NCBI RefSeq assembly: GCF_002005465.1
Contig: NZ_CP014691.1
Location: 2,178,501-2,242,500 of the forward strand
Source: Neoasaia chiangmaiensis
Lineage (GTDB): Bacteria > Pseudomonadota > Alphaproteobacteria > Acetobacterales > Acetobacteraceae
Reading direction: 5' to 3'
Length of the DNA stretch: 64,000 nt
The notes below the pieces were generated by a model. The model did not search any database. It saw only the letters and a program-made list of their open reading frames with translations, and was not told the DNA's origin. This document shows positions 48,875 through 57,034 of this stretch, in pieces. Within the stretch, counting starts at the first letter, position 1, and each line of letters opens with the position of its first letter. A program made the translations under genes and the position numbers.

Positions 48875-50455
48875 TCAGCCGACGAGGCGCAGGCCGGGCT
48901 TGCGGCGCGGCGGGGTCGAATCTTCGGGCATGGCAAGGGGCAGCATCGGGTCCGGCTCGGCCGGTTCGACGGCATCGGGCGCGGCATCCGGCAGGCGTTT
49001 GCCGAGATAGGCGTCCGACAGGGCGCGGAAGGCATAGTCGAGCAGGGACGTCGCGTAGGCGGCGACCGGATCGCCCTCCACCGTGCCGCCGGGTCCGAAG
49101 CGCGTGTGGGCGAATCGTCCGACATACTCGTCCAGCGGCGCGCCATATTGCAGGCCGATGCTCACGGCCTGCCCGACGCTCTCCAGCAGTCCCCGCACCA
49201 TGGCGCTTTCGCGTGCCGGCACGATGGCGATCTCGCCGAGCGAACCGTCCTCGTATTCGCCGGTGCGCAGGTAGAGGCGATGGCCACCGACGGCGGCGCG
49301 TTGCGTGAAGCCGCCGTGCCGCGCGGGCAGCGGGCGGCGCACGCCGCGTTCCAGCCTGACGCGGGTCGTCAGTGGCGCCAGCGGGTCGGGGCGTGCGGGC
49401 ATGCGGTCCACAAAACCCGTCAGCGCCCGGTGCATGGCGAGATGTGCCATCGGGCCCGGCTGCGGCAGGGGCGTATCACCTGCCAGCGCGGCAGCCAGAG
49501 CGGTTTCCGGCGTCAGGCCGCGATGGGCAAGGCGCGCGATCGTGCTGGGTCGCAGCCGGCCATCCGCCTGCAACGGAGAAAACACCGGGGCGAGGCCGCA
49601 GGCTTCCACCCCGAGCAAGGCGTCGATGGGGCCGGGCACGGAGAAGCCGGTCTCCACGGGCGCGCGGCGTGTCGCGTCATCGTCCGCGTCGATCTCGTCG
49701 CGGATCTGTGCGCCGACATCCGCCAGACCGGGGATTGGAAAGGCGGCGGGCGGGAGCGGCACAGGTCCCGCACCCTGACGGGCGAGGGACGATGTCAGCC
49801 ATGTGAGCGCGCAGGCTGCGTCACGCCCGATGTCGCTGTCATAGTCCAGGCCAAGCTGGGCCAGACAGGCGTCCAGGTTGGTCAGCAACAGCGTTCCGGC
49901 GGGACCGCTTGGCGCTTCGGCATCTGCCGCTACCGGCGCATTCGCCTGCTGTGGCGCGTCGAACAGGGGCAGTTCGCCGTTGAGGGAATCGGCGGTTTCG
50001 GTCTGCAGGCGGCGGAGCATGTCGCAGGCCAGCCGGATGGCCGCCACGAAAGCATCGCCTGCGAAAATACCGTCGAAGACGAAAGCGGCGAGATTGATGA
50101 CGAAGCCCGGTCGCCGGTCGTGCAATCCCTGCCAGAGCGTTGCGCTGGGCGCGAGTTGCCGCAGCAGCAGCAGGCAGGCCAGCGAACGCCCGGGACTGGC
50201 GGTGTCGGTCGTGCCGGGCGACGCTTTCAGCGCGTCCAGTTCCGCAAGCCAGCGCCCGGCTTCGGTCGAGAGCCGGACGGGGGCCGTCGAATCCGTGCCG
50301 CGCGTGGGGGCGAGCTGCAGCAGGGCGCTGGCGGCGTCGTCGTCCCATGCGGCTGGCAGGGTGACCGTGTGGGGAATGGGATCGTCCGGGTCGGCCGTCA
50401 CCTGCGCCGTGCGCATGCGGACGCCGCTCCAATATTGGCGGGCTGTCATGGACAT
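48875..50455 (-). CDS. Stand-alone protein like the C-terminal part of class II ribonucleotide reductase (NrdJ)
   Basis: The 526-residue protein ends with a segment (about 366-485) that follows NrdJ closely: RRPLPARHGGFTQRAAVGGH, LRTGEYEDGSLGEI (TSCPD-type domain), SIGLQYGAPLDEYV, TRFGPGGTVEGDP, and SLLDYAFRALSDAYLG. The N-terminal two thirds are Ala/Leu/Asp/Pro-rich. They include PGFVINLAAFVFDGIFAGDAF, which faintly resembles the strand after the active-site loop of RNR. No NPCGE active site or C-terminal CxxC pair is seen. It may be a NrdJb-like accessory subunit or a degenerate paralogue. RidA follows after 29 bp. Confidence 0.65.
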   Translation of the reverse strand: MSMTARQYWSGVRMRTAQVTADPDDPIPHTVTLPAAWDDDAASALLQLAPTRGTDSTAPVRLSTEAGRWLAELDALKASPGTTDTASPGRSLACLLLLRQLAPSATLWQGLHDRRPGFVINLAAFVFDGIFAGDAFVAAIRLACDMLRRLQTETADSLNGELPLFDAPQQANAPVAADAEAPSGPAGTLLLTNLDACLAQLGLDYDSDIGRDAACALTWLTSSLARQGAGPVPLPPAAFPIPGLADVGAQIRDEIDADDDATRRAPVETGFSVPGPIDALLGVEACGLAPVFSPLQADGRLRPSTIARLAHRGLTPETALAAALAGDTPLPQPGPMAHLAMHRALTGFVDRMPARPDPLAPLTTRVRLERGVRRPLPARHGGFTQRAAVGGHRLYLRTGEYEDGSLGEIAIVPARESAMVRGLLESVGQAVSIGLQYGAPLDEYVGRFAHTRFGPGGTVEGDPVAAYATSLLDYAFRALSDAYLGKRLPDAAPDAVEPAEPDPMLPLAMPEDSTPPRRKPGLRLVG

Positions 50456-50659
50456 GACTCTAGTACCACGGTCGTGCCGGCGAAAGCATGAAATGCGTGT
50501 CGGTCATCCCGGTAATGCCCCGCATAACGGGGATATGGGGGATAACCTGATGCCGGGCGGGTTGGCATGTTCAGACATGGACGGCACGTGCGATAGTCTG
50601 TAGTGCTGGACCCCGATGTTCCATCCGGTTTCAGTCATGATGTTTATCGAGGTCTTTTC

Positions 50660-51178
50660 ATGAGTGCAGCGTCCGGCGCACGCGCGCGCCCAGATACTCT
50701 CGAACTCGTGACGGGGATGCTCGTCATGGGCGTTCTCATCGCCCTCGTCGTCCTGGCCATGGCGGGCCGCCATCACAAGGGTGGGGACGGCTACCCCCTG
50801 CGGGCCGTGTTCAGCCAGATCGATGGGCTGGATGTCGGCGCTGACGTGCGGCTTGCGGGTATCACCATCGGGCATGTGACCTCGGAGACCGTCGATCCCA
50901 AGGATTTCCGCGCCCGCGTGATCTTCACGGTGCGCAAGGATGTCTCCCTGCCTGACGACAGCGCGGCGATCGTCACCTCCGACAGCCTGTTGGGCGGTAA
51001 ATATATCGCCCTGTCGCCCGGCGGCAGCGATGCGATGCTCAAGCCGGGCGCGGTGATGGTGCAGACGCAGGGATCGATCAGTCTCGAGCAGCTTCTGAGC
51101 AAGTTCATCTTCTCCGTGACGGACAACCTGCCGAAGTCGAAGGGGACGGCCCCGAAAGCGGGGGATGCCGGTCCATGA
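50660..51178 (+). CDS. mlaD: MlaD-like lipid transport substrate-binding protein
   Basis: The 172-residue protein has one N-terminal membrane span (about 14-34) and an MlaD/MCE domain: LRAVFSQIDGLDVGADVRLAGITIGHV, given as residues about 48-75, then SLLGGKYIALSPGG. It should bind phospholipid for trafficking between membranes. The start at 50660 follows GAGGTC; the frame to 50603 lacks a site. No mlaE/F/B is adjacent, but DUF2155 follows as in other alphaproteobacteria. Confidence 0.85.
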   Translation: MSAASGARARPDTLELVTGMLVMGVLIALVVLAMAGRHHKGGDGYPLRAVFSQIDGLDVGADVRLAGITIGHVTSETVDPKDFRARVIFTVRKDVSLPDDSAAIVTSDSLLGGKYIALSPGGSDAMLKPGAVMVQTQGSISLEQLLSKFIFSVTDNLPKSKGTAPKAGDAGP

Positions 51179-51390
51179 CGGTCGCGGAACAGGGCGCGGT
51201 CTGGCTCGATCGGCAGGGGCAGCCGATCGGCTGTGTCGAGAAGCTCAAGGTCCTGCGCGAAAATGACGCGGAACTTCGACAGAACATGCAGGATGCCTTC
51301 GAGGATGCGCTGCTGATGGGTGTCGCGCCCGACGCGATGCGCGAGATCCTGACCGATATGGTGAAGCGACTGCGCGAGCCGGGCGCATGA
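51175..51390 (+). CDS. Conserved small protein in the MlaD-DUF2155 operon
   Basis: The 71-residue soluble protein (GQPIGCVEKLKVLRENDAEL, EDALLMGVAPDAMREIL) is helical with one Cys. No domain is known to me, but the pattern appears conserved in this type of operon. Its ATG overlaps the mlaD stop (ATGA), and its stop overlaps the next start. Confidence 0.65.
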   Translation: MTVAEQGAVWLDRQGQPIGCVEKLKVLRENDAELRQNMQDAFEDALLMGVAPDAMREILTDMVKRLREPGA

Positions 51391-51408
51391 TGACCGGGCG
51401 CATGATGA
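51379..51408 (+). repeat. 15-bp perfect tandem duplication at the DUF2155 start
   Basis: CCGGGCGCATGATGA occurs twice without a gap (51379-51393, 51394-51408). Each copy carries an ATG-ATGA junction, so the duplication adds five codons and a second start pair (MM-TGR-MM) to the DUF2155 gene. Confidence 0.85.
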
Positions 51409-52157
51409 AACGGATCGCCCTGTCCGCCATCTGCGTGACGGCGCCTGTTCCCGGGCCGATGCCGGCCCTGGGTGCCACGATGGTCGCGCCGCCGGCGATG
51501 TATCCTGCGACGATGTGGCAGGGGCGCGGGCAGGCGGTGATCCGGATTCTGGACCGGATGGATTCGCATGTCACGATGCTGACCGTGCCGGCAGGCGGCG
51601 AGACGGATTACAAGACGCTGCATATCGCCGTGCATCGTTGCGTGGATCGGCCGCCGACGCTGGCATCGGACGCGGCGATCCAGGTCAGCATCGCGGACAA
51701 CACCGACAGGAACATGCATTTCGACGGCTGGATTCTGGCGGCCGAGCCGGCCCTGTCCGTTTTCCCCAGCCCGCTTTATCAGGTGCGCGTGGTCTCGTGC
51801 GCGGGTGATACCGTGGCGCCGCTGGTGCCCCCCTTGCCGCAGCCGGCCGTGCCGCAGACCGTTTCCGCCACGCCCAGCGGTGCGGACGACCAACCCGGCG
51901 ACACGGGCGATCAGCCCGCCGTGCCACCACCTGTGGCGCATGGTCCAATGCCGCTGACGCCCGATGCCCCGACAGGGGGGCACACGGCGCCGCCTGCCGG
52001 CCCCATGCAGCTTGCGCCACCGGCAAGCGATGCGCCGCCGGCAGGTTCGTCATCCGGCGCCCAGAGCGGCCCGATGCCGTTGACGCCGCCCGCCGATGCA
52101 CCCACGCAGACGCCCGAACACCTGCCGCCGCCACAACCTTTTCCGGACGGGCAATAA
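51387..52157 (+). CDS. DUF2155 secreted protein
   Basis: The 256-residue protein has a signal peptide and the DUF2155 pattern: GQAVIRILDRMDSHVTMLTVPAGG, TLHIAVHRCVDRPPT, HFDGWILAAEPALSVFPSPLYQVRV and a C-terminal VVSC. A long Pro/Ala/Gly-rich tail of about 100 residues follows. Family function is unknown; it lies downstream of mlaD in several alphaproteobacteria, suggesting an envelope role. Either ATG of the duplication (51387 or 51402) could be used. The tail is unusually long. Confidence 0.85.
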   Translation: MMTGRMMKRIALSAICVTAPVPGPMPALGATMVAPPAMYPATMWQGRGQAVIRILDRMDSHVTMLTVPAGGETDYKTLHIAVHRCVDRPPTLASDAAIQVSIADNTDRNMHFDGWILAAEPALSVFPSPLYQVRVVSCAGDTVAPLVPPLPQPAVPQTVSATPSGADDQPGDTGDQPAVPPPVAHGPMPLTPDAPTGGHTAPPAGPMQLAPPASDAPPAGSSSGAQSGPMPLTPPADAPTQTPEHLPPPQPFPDGQ

Positions 52158-52159
52158 TC

Positions 52160-52180
52160 CGGCCATATTATGGCCGTCTT
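52160..52180 (+). terminator. Hairpin after the DUF2155 gene
   Basis: CGGCCAT-ATT-ATGGCCG (stem 7, loop 3) starts 3 bp after the stop and is followed by TCTT. It is a weak intrinsic terminator candidate before the otsB promoter region (52181-52256). Confidence 0.45.
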
Positions 52181-52256
52181 GCCGTGACAGCCGGAAGGGG
52201 ACCCTTCAAGTCCCTATCGCTGTGAAACCCGCTTTCATGGAGGAAGTTATTAGACC

Positions 52257-53018
52257 ATGACTGCCGTGCCCCCCGCGCCTCATAGCGCCGCATTACGCCC
52301 CCGGATCGGTTTTCCACCGGATCAGACAGCCATTCTCCTCGATTTCGACGGGACCCTGGTGGATATCGCGCCGACGCCGGAGAGCGTCGTCGTGCCGCCG
52401 GGCCTGCGCGAAACGCTGCTGACCCTCCGCGAACGTTGCGGCGGCGCATTGGCCGTCGTGACCGGGCGGCCGATCGAACAGATCGATCATTTCCTGCCTG
52501 GCGTGCCGACCGCCGTTTGCGGAGAGCATGGCATTGCCATTCGCCGGCACCCCGGTGCGCCGATCGAACGCGCGCCGCTGCCGGAAGTGCCGCAGGCCTG
52601 GCGTGACGAGGCTGAAAAGATCGTGCGCGGCTGGCCGGGCGCGAGTGTCGAGCCGAAACGTGCCGGATTCGTCCTGCATTATCGCGGCGCGCCGGACGCG
52701 CAGGAACCTCTCCGCGAGGCCGCCGAGGGCTGGCTGGCCGGAGATGACAGCTTCGAAATACAGGCGGCCAAGATGGCATGGGAAATTCGCCCGTCGGGCG
52801 TGGACAAGGGGCATGCCGTCGAGGCGCTGCTGGAACAGGCGCCCTTCGCCGGACGCAAGCCGCTTTTCGTCGGCGACGATGTGACGGATAATGACGGTAT
52901 TCGTGCGGCGCGTGCGGCCGGTGGCGTCGGATTTCGCATCCCCGACGATTTCCCGACCGCGCAGGCTTTCCGCGACTGGCTCAAGCATTATTCGGAGGCC
53001 CCGCAATGGGACGTCTGA
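52257..53018 (+). CDS. otsB: Trehalose-6-phosphate phosphatase
   Basis: The 253-residue HAD-family enzyme has DFDGTLVDIAPTPE (nucleophile Asp) and VVTGRPIEQIDHFLPG. GEHG and GDDVTDNDGI near the end provide the metal site. It removes phosphate from trehalose-6-phosphate. GGAGG is about 13 bp upstream of the ATG. It overlaps otsA by 13 bp. Confidence 0.93.
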   Translation: MTAVPPAPHSAALRPRIGFPPDQTAILLDFDGTLVDIAPTPESVVVPPGLRETLLTLRERCGGALAVVTGRPIEQIDHFLPGVPTAVCGEHGIAIRRHPGAPIERAPLPEVPQAWRDEAEKIVRGWPGASVEPKRAGFVLHYRGAPDAQEPLREAAEGWLAGDDSFEIQAAKMAWEIRPSGVDKGHAVEALLEQAPFAGRKPLFVGDDVTDNDGIRAARAAGGVGFRIPDDFPTAQAFRDWLKHYSEAPQWDV

Positions 53019-54349
53019 TCGTCGTTTCCAACCGCGTTCCATCGCCGCGCGAACGTACGCAGCCGGCTGGCGGCCTGACCGTTGGACTGAAGGATGCCGT
53101 TCGCGGGGTTGAAAGCCTGTGGTTCGGCTGGTCCGGTGAATATTCGGATGATGTCGAGCACCAGAAGCCCAATCTCGACAAGGTCGAAGGCGTCACCTAC
53201 GCCACGATCGATCTGACGACGGAACAGCACGAGCGGTTCTACGAGAATTTCTCGAACGGTCTGCTCTGGCCGCTATGTCACTATCGCATCGGCATCATCG
53301 ACTTCCACCGCGAGGATCTGCGGGTCTATCGCGAAGTCAATGCGTTGTTCGCCGATCAGCTCGTGCCGCTGTTGCGTCCCGACGATACGATCTGGGTGCA
53401 CGACTACCATCTGTTTCCCCTGGGTGAGGAACTGCGCAAGCGGGGCGTGAAGAGCAAGATCGGGTTCTTCCTGCACATCCCGTTTCCGCCGTGGAGCGTC
53501 ACGCGCGTGCTGCCCTGCGCGGCGGAATTCCTGACAGACATGACGAGCTACGACCTCATCGGTGTCCAGACCGACGAGGACGCTCACAATATGAGCGACT
53601 GCTTCCATATGTGCGGCCTGGAAAAGGATGTGCATGCGTTTCCGATCGGGATCGATCCGAAGGAATTCGCGGAGCAGGCCATCAGCAGTCTCGAAACGCC
53701 GGAAGTCAACCGGCTGCGGGCAAGCCTGCGCAATCGCAAGCTGATCATCGGTGTGGACAGGCTGGATTACTCCAAGGGCATCCCCGAACGCTTCCATGGC
53801 TATGAGGCCCTGCTGAAGCGCTATCCAGAGCACATCAACAACGTCATCTTCCTCCAGATCACGCCGGTCTCGCGCGGTGGGGTGGCGAGTTATCAGGCCC
53901 TGCGTCGTGAACTTGACGAACTGGCGGGACGCATCTGCGGCGATCATGCCGATTTCGACTGGACGCCGATCCGCTATCTGACCCAACCGGTGCCACGCCA
54001 TATTCTGGCGAGTTTCCATCGCCTGGCCGATGTTGCTCTCGTGACCCCCCTTCGGGACGGCATGAACCTGGTGGCGAAGGAATTCGTGGCGGCGCAGGAT
54101 GCGGAGAATCCCGGTGCGCTGATCCTGTCGCACTTCGCGGGTGCCGCGCCGGAGATGAGCGAGGCGCTGCTGATCAATCCCTACGATTCCGACGACATTG
54201 CCGATGCGCTGAATACGGCATTGACGATGCCGCTCGACGAGCGCAGGCGTCGTTGGGAAACGCTGGATGAGGAAGTCACGACGCGGACGGCCGCACATTG
54301 GGCGCATGGTTTCCTCGTGAAATTGCAGGAGTCGAACGATACGCCATGA
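53006..54349 (+). CDS. otsA: Trehalose-6-phosphate synthase
   Basis: The 447-residue glycosyltransferase (GT20) has RLIVVSNRVPSPRE at the start and GLLWPLCHYR. WVHDYHLFPLGEELR, GVDRLDYSKGIPERF and TPLRDGMNLVAKEFVAAQ follow. It joins UDP-glucose (or similar) and glucose-6-phosphate. The 13-bp overlap with otsB, and the ATGA overlap with dsbB, make a coupled operon for osmoprotectant synthesis. Confidence 0.95.
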   Translation: MGRLIVVSNRVPSPRERTQPAGGLTVGLKDAVRGVESLWFGWSGEYSDDVEHQKPNLDKVEGVTYATIDLTTEQHERFYENFSNGLLWPLCHYRIGIIDFHREDLRVYREVNALFADQLVPLLRPDDTIWVHDYHLFPLGEELRKRGVKSKIGFFLHIPFPPWSVTRVLPCAAEFLTDMTSYDLIGVQTDEDAHNMSDCFHMCGLEKDVHAFPIGIDPKEFAEQAISSLETPEVNRLRASLRNRKLIIGVDRLDYSKGIPERFHGYEALLKRYPEHINNVIFLQITPVSRGGVASYQALRRELDELAGRICGDHADFDWTPIRYLTQPVPRHILASFHRLADVALVTPLRDGMNLVAKEFVAAQDAENPGALILSHFAGAAPEMSEALLINPYDSDDIADALNTALTMPLDERRRRWETLDEEVTTRTAAHWAHGFLVKLQESNDTP

Positions 54350-54849
54350 CGGCAGGAGTTATGCAGCGCGTTCTCGGCGCTATCCTGATTGCGGCCAGTA
54401 TCGTGGCTCTCGGGAGCGCCTGGTATGGACAACATATCGATGGTTATGTGCCCTGCGAGTTGTGCCTGCTTGAACGCGGGCCGTGGCGTCTGGTGTTCCT
54501 GCTGGGCATTTTGGCCCTGATCGTACCGGGCCGTGGCGGTCGTTGGGCGGCGATCCTCTCCCTGCCCGTGCTGGCGGCTGACATGGTTCTGGCCGTTATC
54601 CACGGCGGGGTTGAGCATAAATGGTGGCAAAGCCCGCTGCCGTCCTGCCATGCGCCGATCTTCCATCGCGGCACTTTCCATGCCCGCATGGCCAGCATGC
54701 CACTCCGGCCGAGCAAGCCGTGTGACGATCCGACCTACCTGTTCAATCTGCCTTTCTCCATGAGCGTGATGGGCGGACTGTTCGCGCTGCTTATTTTCAT
54801 CATCGCGACCTATGGACTGATGCGCTACCGGCCACGATCGAGAATCTGA
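54346..54849 (+). CDS. dsbB: DsbB-type disulfide bond formation protein
   Basis: The 167-residue inner-membrane protein has four spans, the first redox pair CELC (Cys37, Cys40) and a second pair Cys101 and Cys126 in the second periplasmic loop. It should reoxidise DsbA and pass electrons to quinone. ATG 54346 overlaps the otsA stop; the frame to 54298 is inside otsA. The position in a trehalose operon is unusual. Confidence 0.9.
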   Translation: MTAGVMQRVLGAILIAASIVALGSAWYGQHIDGYVPCELCLLERGPWRLVFLLGILALIVPGRGGRWAAILSLPVLAADMVLAVIHGGVEHKWWQSPLPSCHAPIFHRGTFHARMASMPLRPSKPCDDPTYLFNLPFSMSVMGGLFALLIFIIATYGLMRYRPRSRI

Positions 54850-55001
54850 GCTTCCGACCGGGACGTTGAACGGGCGTTCCGGGTCATGGGCATGGTGGCG
54901 CGATACTGGACCCGTTTTCCGGATGGCGTAATTGTCATGCCCGAAGCAACTATCGGCAGCGGGCGCGCTTGTGGTGTCATACTGCAGGAGGAACATGCAA
55001 C

Positions 55002-55130
55002 ATGTCCGACACCGACAGGCAGAATCCACCGCCGACTTCGCCGCCCTATCCCAATCCACCGATCGATCGCCCGGATGTGCCGCCGTCGGACGAACCAAGC
55101 GGCTTTCCGGAACCGGCGGAAAAATCCTGA
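55002..55130 (+). CDS. 42-residue proline-rich small protein
   Basis: The ATG at 55002 has AGGAGGAAC upstream. The peptide is Pro-rich and acidic: MSDTDRQNPPPTSPPYPNPP, then IDRPDVPPSDEPSGFPE, ending PAEKS. It is too short for standard calling and likely disordered. No family is known to me. It is convergent with mtnK, 3 bp apart, in the 284-bp gap after dsbB. Confidence 0.5.
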   Translation: MSDTDRQNPPPTSPPYPNPPIDRPDVPPSDEPSGFPEPAEKS

Positions 55131-55133
55131 TTT

Positions 55134-56333
55134 CTACAGCGTGATGAGATCCAGCAGGGCGCCCGGTGTTTCCGTGCGTCCGGCATGGAGAATGAGCGCG
55201 CGCCCCTGCATCAGTGCCTCCCGCATGGCTTCGGCGCGTTCTGCCCGGTTCGGGCGTGCGTCGTAATCCGACACCTGCGCATAGCCGATCGTGCGGCGGA
55301 TCATCTCCAGCCCGGCAAATCCGGTCAGATCTTTCATGATGGCGTGGCAGGCGGCAACCTGCGCCTGTTGCTGGCCGCTATCGTCGAGCAGCGCGCCGAT
55401 ATCGCCGCTGCGTCCACGCTCGGACCACAGCGTGCGATAATTGCGTTCGAAATGGCGCCAGAACGTCTCGATCTCATCGCACATCCAGTCGAGACGGCCC
55501 GGATTGGCAGCGGCATGGAGCAGCAGGTTGCCGACGTAGAGACCGGCATCGAAACCGATCGGGCCATAGAGCGCGAACTCCCCGTCGATGACGCGCACGT
55601 CGTCACCATCCACCATGATCGACCCGGTATGCAGATCGCCGTGCAGCAACGCCTGCGGCGCGGTGAGGAAGCGTTCCTGCAAGCGGGAGACAGCGCTCGC
55701 CAGTTGAGGATCGGATTGCAATTCTCCGACGATATCGTCCAGTTCCGGTGACAGCCAGTGATTGCGCTTGCAGCCCGCGCGGTAGGGGGCGGTCAGCACC
55801 AGGTCGACCGTGATCCGCGTCAGGGTCGTGTTGGCAGCGAAAGCCGCGACCTGCTCGGTGACCGCCTCGAAAGGACGGGCCCGCCACGATGTGAGAAACG
55901 CGGCACGTCCGACATATTCGCCAATTCGGGCGGAAAATCCGGCGGCCGCCACGCCGGTGGCCAGCGCGCCACGCAGGACGCGGTGCGGCGTCAGGCTCTC
56001 CATTGCCAGAAGATGAAGATCCGGGTCGAAATGATATAGCGCGGGCATCAGATGGCCGACATGCGGCGCGACGGCCCGCATGTAGCGGGCCTCGAAATCC
56101 GTGCGGGTGAGCGGCATCTTCCAGTCCGGATCGACGCGGACATGCGGGAGCGACTGCTTGCAGCACAACCCGCCCAGCGGGCCGCTGACGAGAAAGACGT
56201 TGTTGAGGTTGCCATCGCTGACTTCGCGCAGTTGCCACCCCTCCGACCGCCCGCCGAGGCGCGACGCCAGATCGGGCGTGCTAGCGAGATAGGCGCGCCA
56301 GCCTTCGATATCGAGCGTGCGGTAGGCGGTCAT
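55134..56333 (-). CDS. mtnK: 5-methylthioribose kinase
   Basis: The 399-residue kinase has SDGNLNNVFLV near the start and CCKQSLPHVRV (ATP Lys). The catalytic loop is LLHGDLHTGSIMV and the metal motif is VIDGEFALYGPIGFD. All are close to MtnK of the aminoglycoside-kinase superfamily. It starts methionine salvage from methylthioribose. It overlaps the Nudix-like gene by 4 bp. No mtnA or other salvage genes are in the window. Confidence 0.88.
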   Translation of the reverse strand: MTAYRTLDIEGWRAYLASTPDLASRLGGRSEGWQLREVSDGNLNNVFLVSGPLGGLCCKQSLPHVRVDPDWKMPLTRTDFEARYMRAVAPHVGHLMPALYHFDPDLHLLAMESLTPHRVLRGALATGVAAAGFSARIGEYVGRAAFLTSWRARPFEAVTEQVAAFAANTTLTRITVDLVLTAPYRAGCKRNHWLSPELDDIVGELQSDPQLASAVSRLQERFLTAPQALLHGDLHTGSIMVDGDDVRVIDGEFALYGPIGFDAGLYVGNLLLHAAANPGRLDWMCDEIETFWRHFERNYRTLWSERGRSGDIGALLDDSGQQQAQVAACHAIMKDLTGFAGLEMIRRTIGYAQVSDYDARPNRAERAEAMREALMQGRALILHAGRTETPGALLDLITL

Positions 56334-57034
56334 GGTGTCAGGCGTCCGATCATGGCGCGTGTCGTGGGGACGACGTCCGTTGCATCATGCAGCGACAGCG
56401 GGTGCGCGATGCATTCCAGCGCATCGTATTCGTCGTTGCCATGGCGTTGCCAGATGTCGTGGATGGTGGCGAAAGGCAGGGCGCAGTCGAAGGGAATGCC
56501 GATATCGACGATATGCGTTCCGGGGTGCTCGCAGGTCAGCAATGGGGCGTGAATGACCACATCGCGGGCGGACAGTCCCAGCTCCTCCTCGATTTCGGCC
56601 GCAAGTTGCGCGGCAAGGTCAACGGGCCGATCGCCATTACGGGATTCGATACTGCCGGCCGGCACGCTCTGGCGCAGATCGGGTTGATAGATCGCTTTCG
56701 CGGCCCTGCGGCCCAGCACGATGCCATCCGGCGTGCGCATCAGGCCATTGACGGCAAGCGGGCGCAATTGCAGCACCTCGAACAGATCGGGATCGAGCAT
56801 CTGCGCGAGGGCAAGACGATATTCTGTCCAGCGTCCCGCGATGCGATCCGGCGCGATCTCGGTCGCGCAGAACACCCGACCATTATAGAGGCTGGGTCGT
56901 GTCGCGCATGCCCTTTCCCAAAGCGCGGCGACATGCGCGGCTGTGTCCGCGTCCAGTGCCGGGCTGTCGTCGAGCGTGGCAACAGACACATCCGGGTGCA
57001 GTTCGACGACCGGCCATTCCGTCGCCGCCATCAT
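56330..57034 (-). CDS. Nudix-like hydrolase, degenerate box
   Basis: The 234-residue protein has a Nudix-like segment: GSIESRNGDRPVDLAAQL, then AEIEEELGL. The core REUxEExGU reads AEIEEELGL, so the metal-binding Glu are kept but the Arg is missing. Substrate unknown. It overlaps mtnK and the aldo/keto reductase by 4 bp each (ATGA), so the three are co-translated. Confidence 0.7.
   Translation of the reverse strand: MMAATEWPVVELHPDVSVATLDDSPALDADTAAHVAALWERACATRPSLYNGRVFCATEIAPDRIAGRWTEYRLALAQMLDPDLFEVLQLRPLAVNGLMRTPDGIVLGRRAAKAIYQPDLRQSVPAGSIESRNGDRPVDLAAQLAAEIEEELGLSARDVVIHAPLLTCEHPGTHIVDIGIPFDCALPFATIHDIWQRHGNDEYDALECIAHPLSLHDATDVVPTTRAMIGRLTP

Noticed and set aside
47785-49146. 453-codon frame across DUF482, RidA and the NrdJ-like gene
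   Set aside because: It runs across three real genes in another frame and shows only Arg/Ala/Pro-rich low-complexity sequence.
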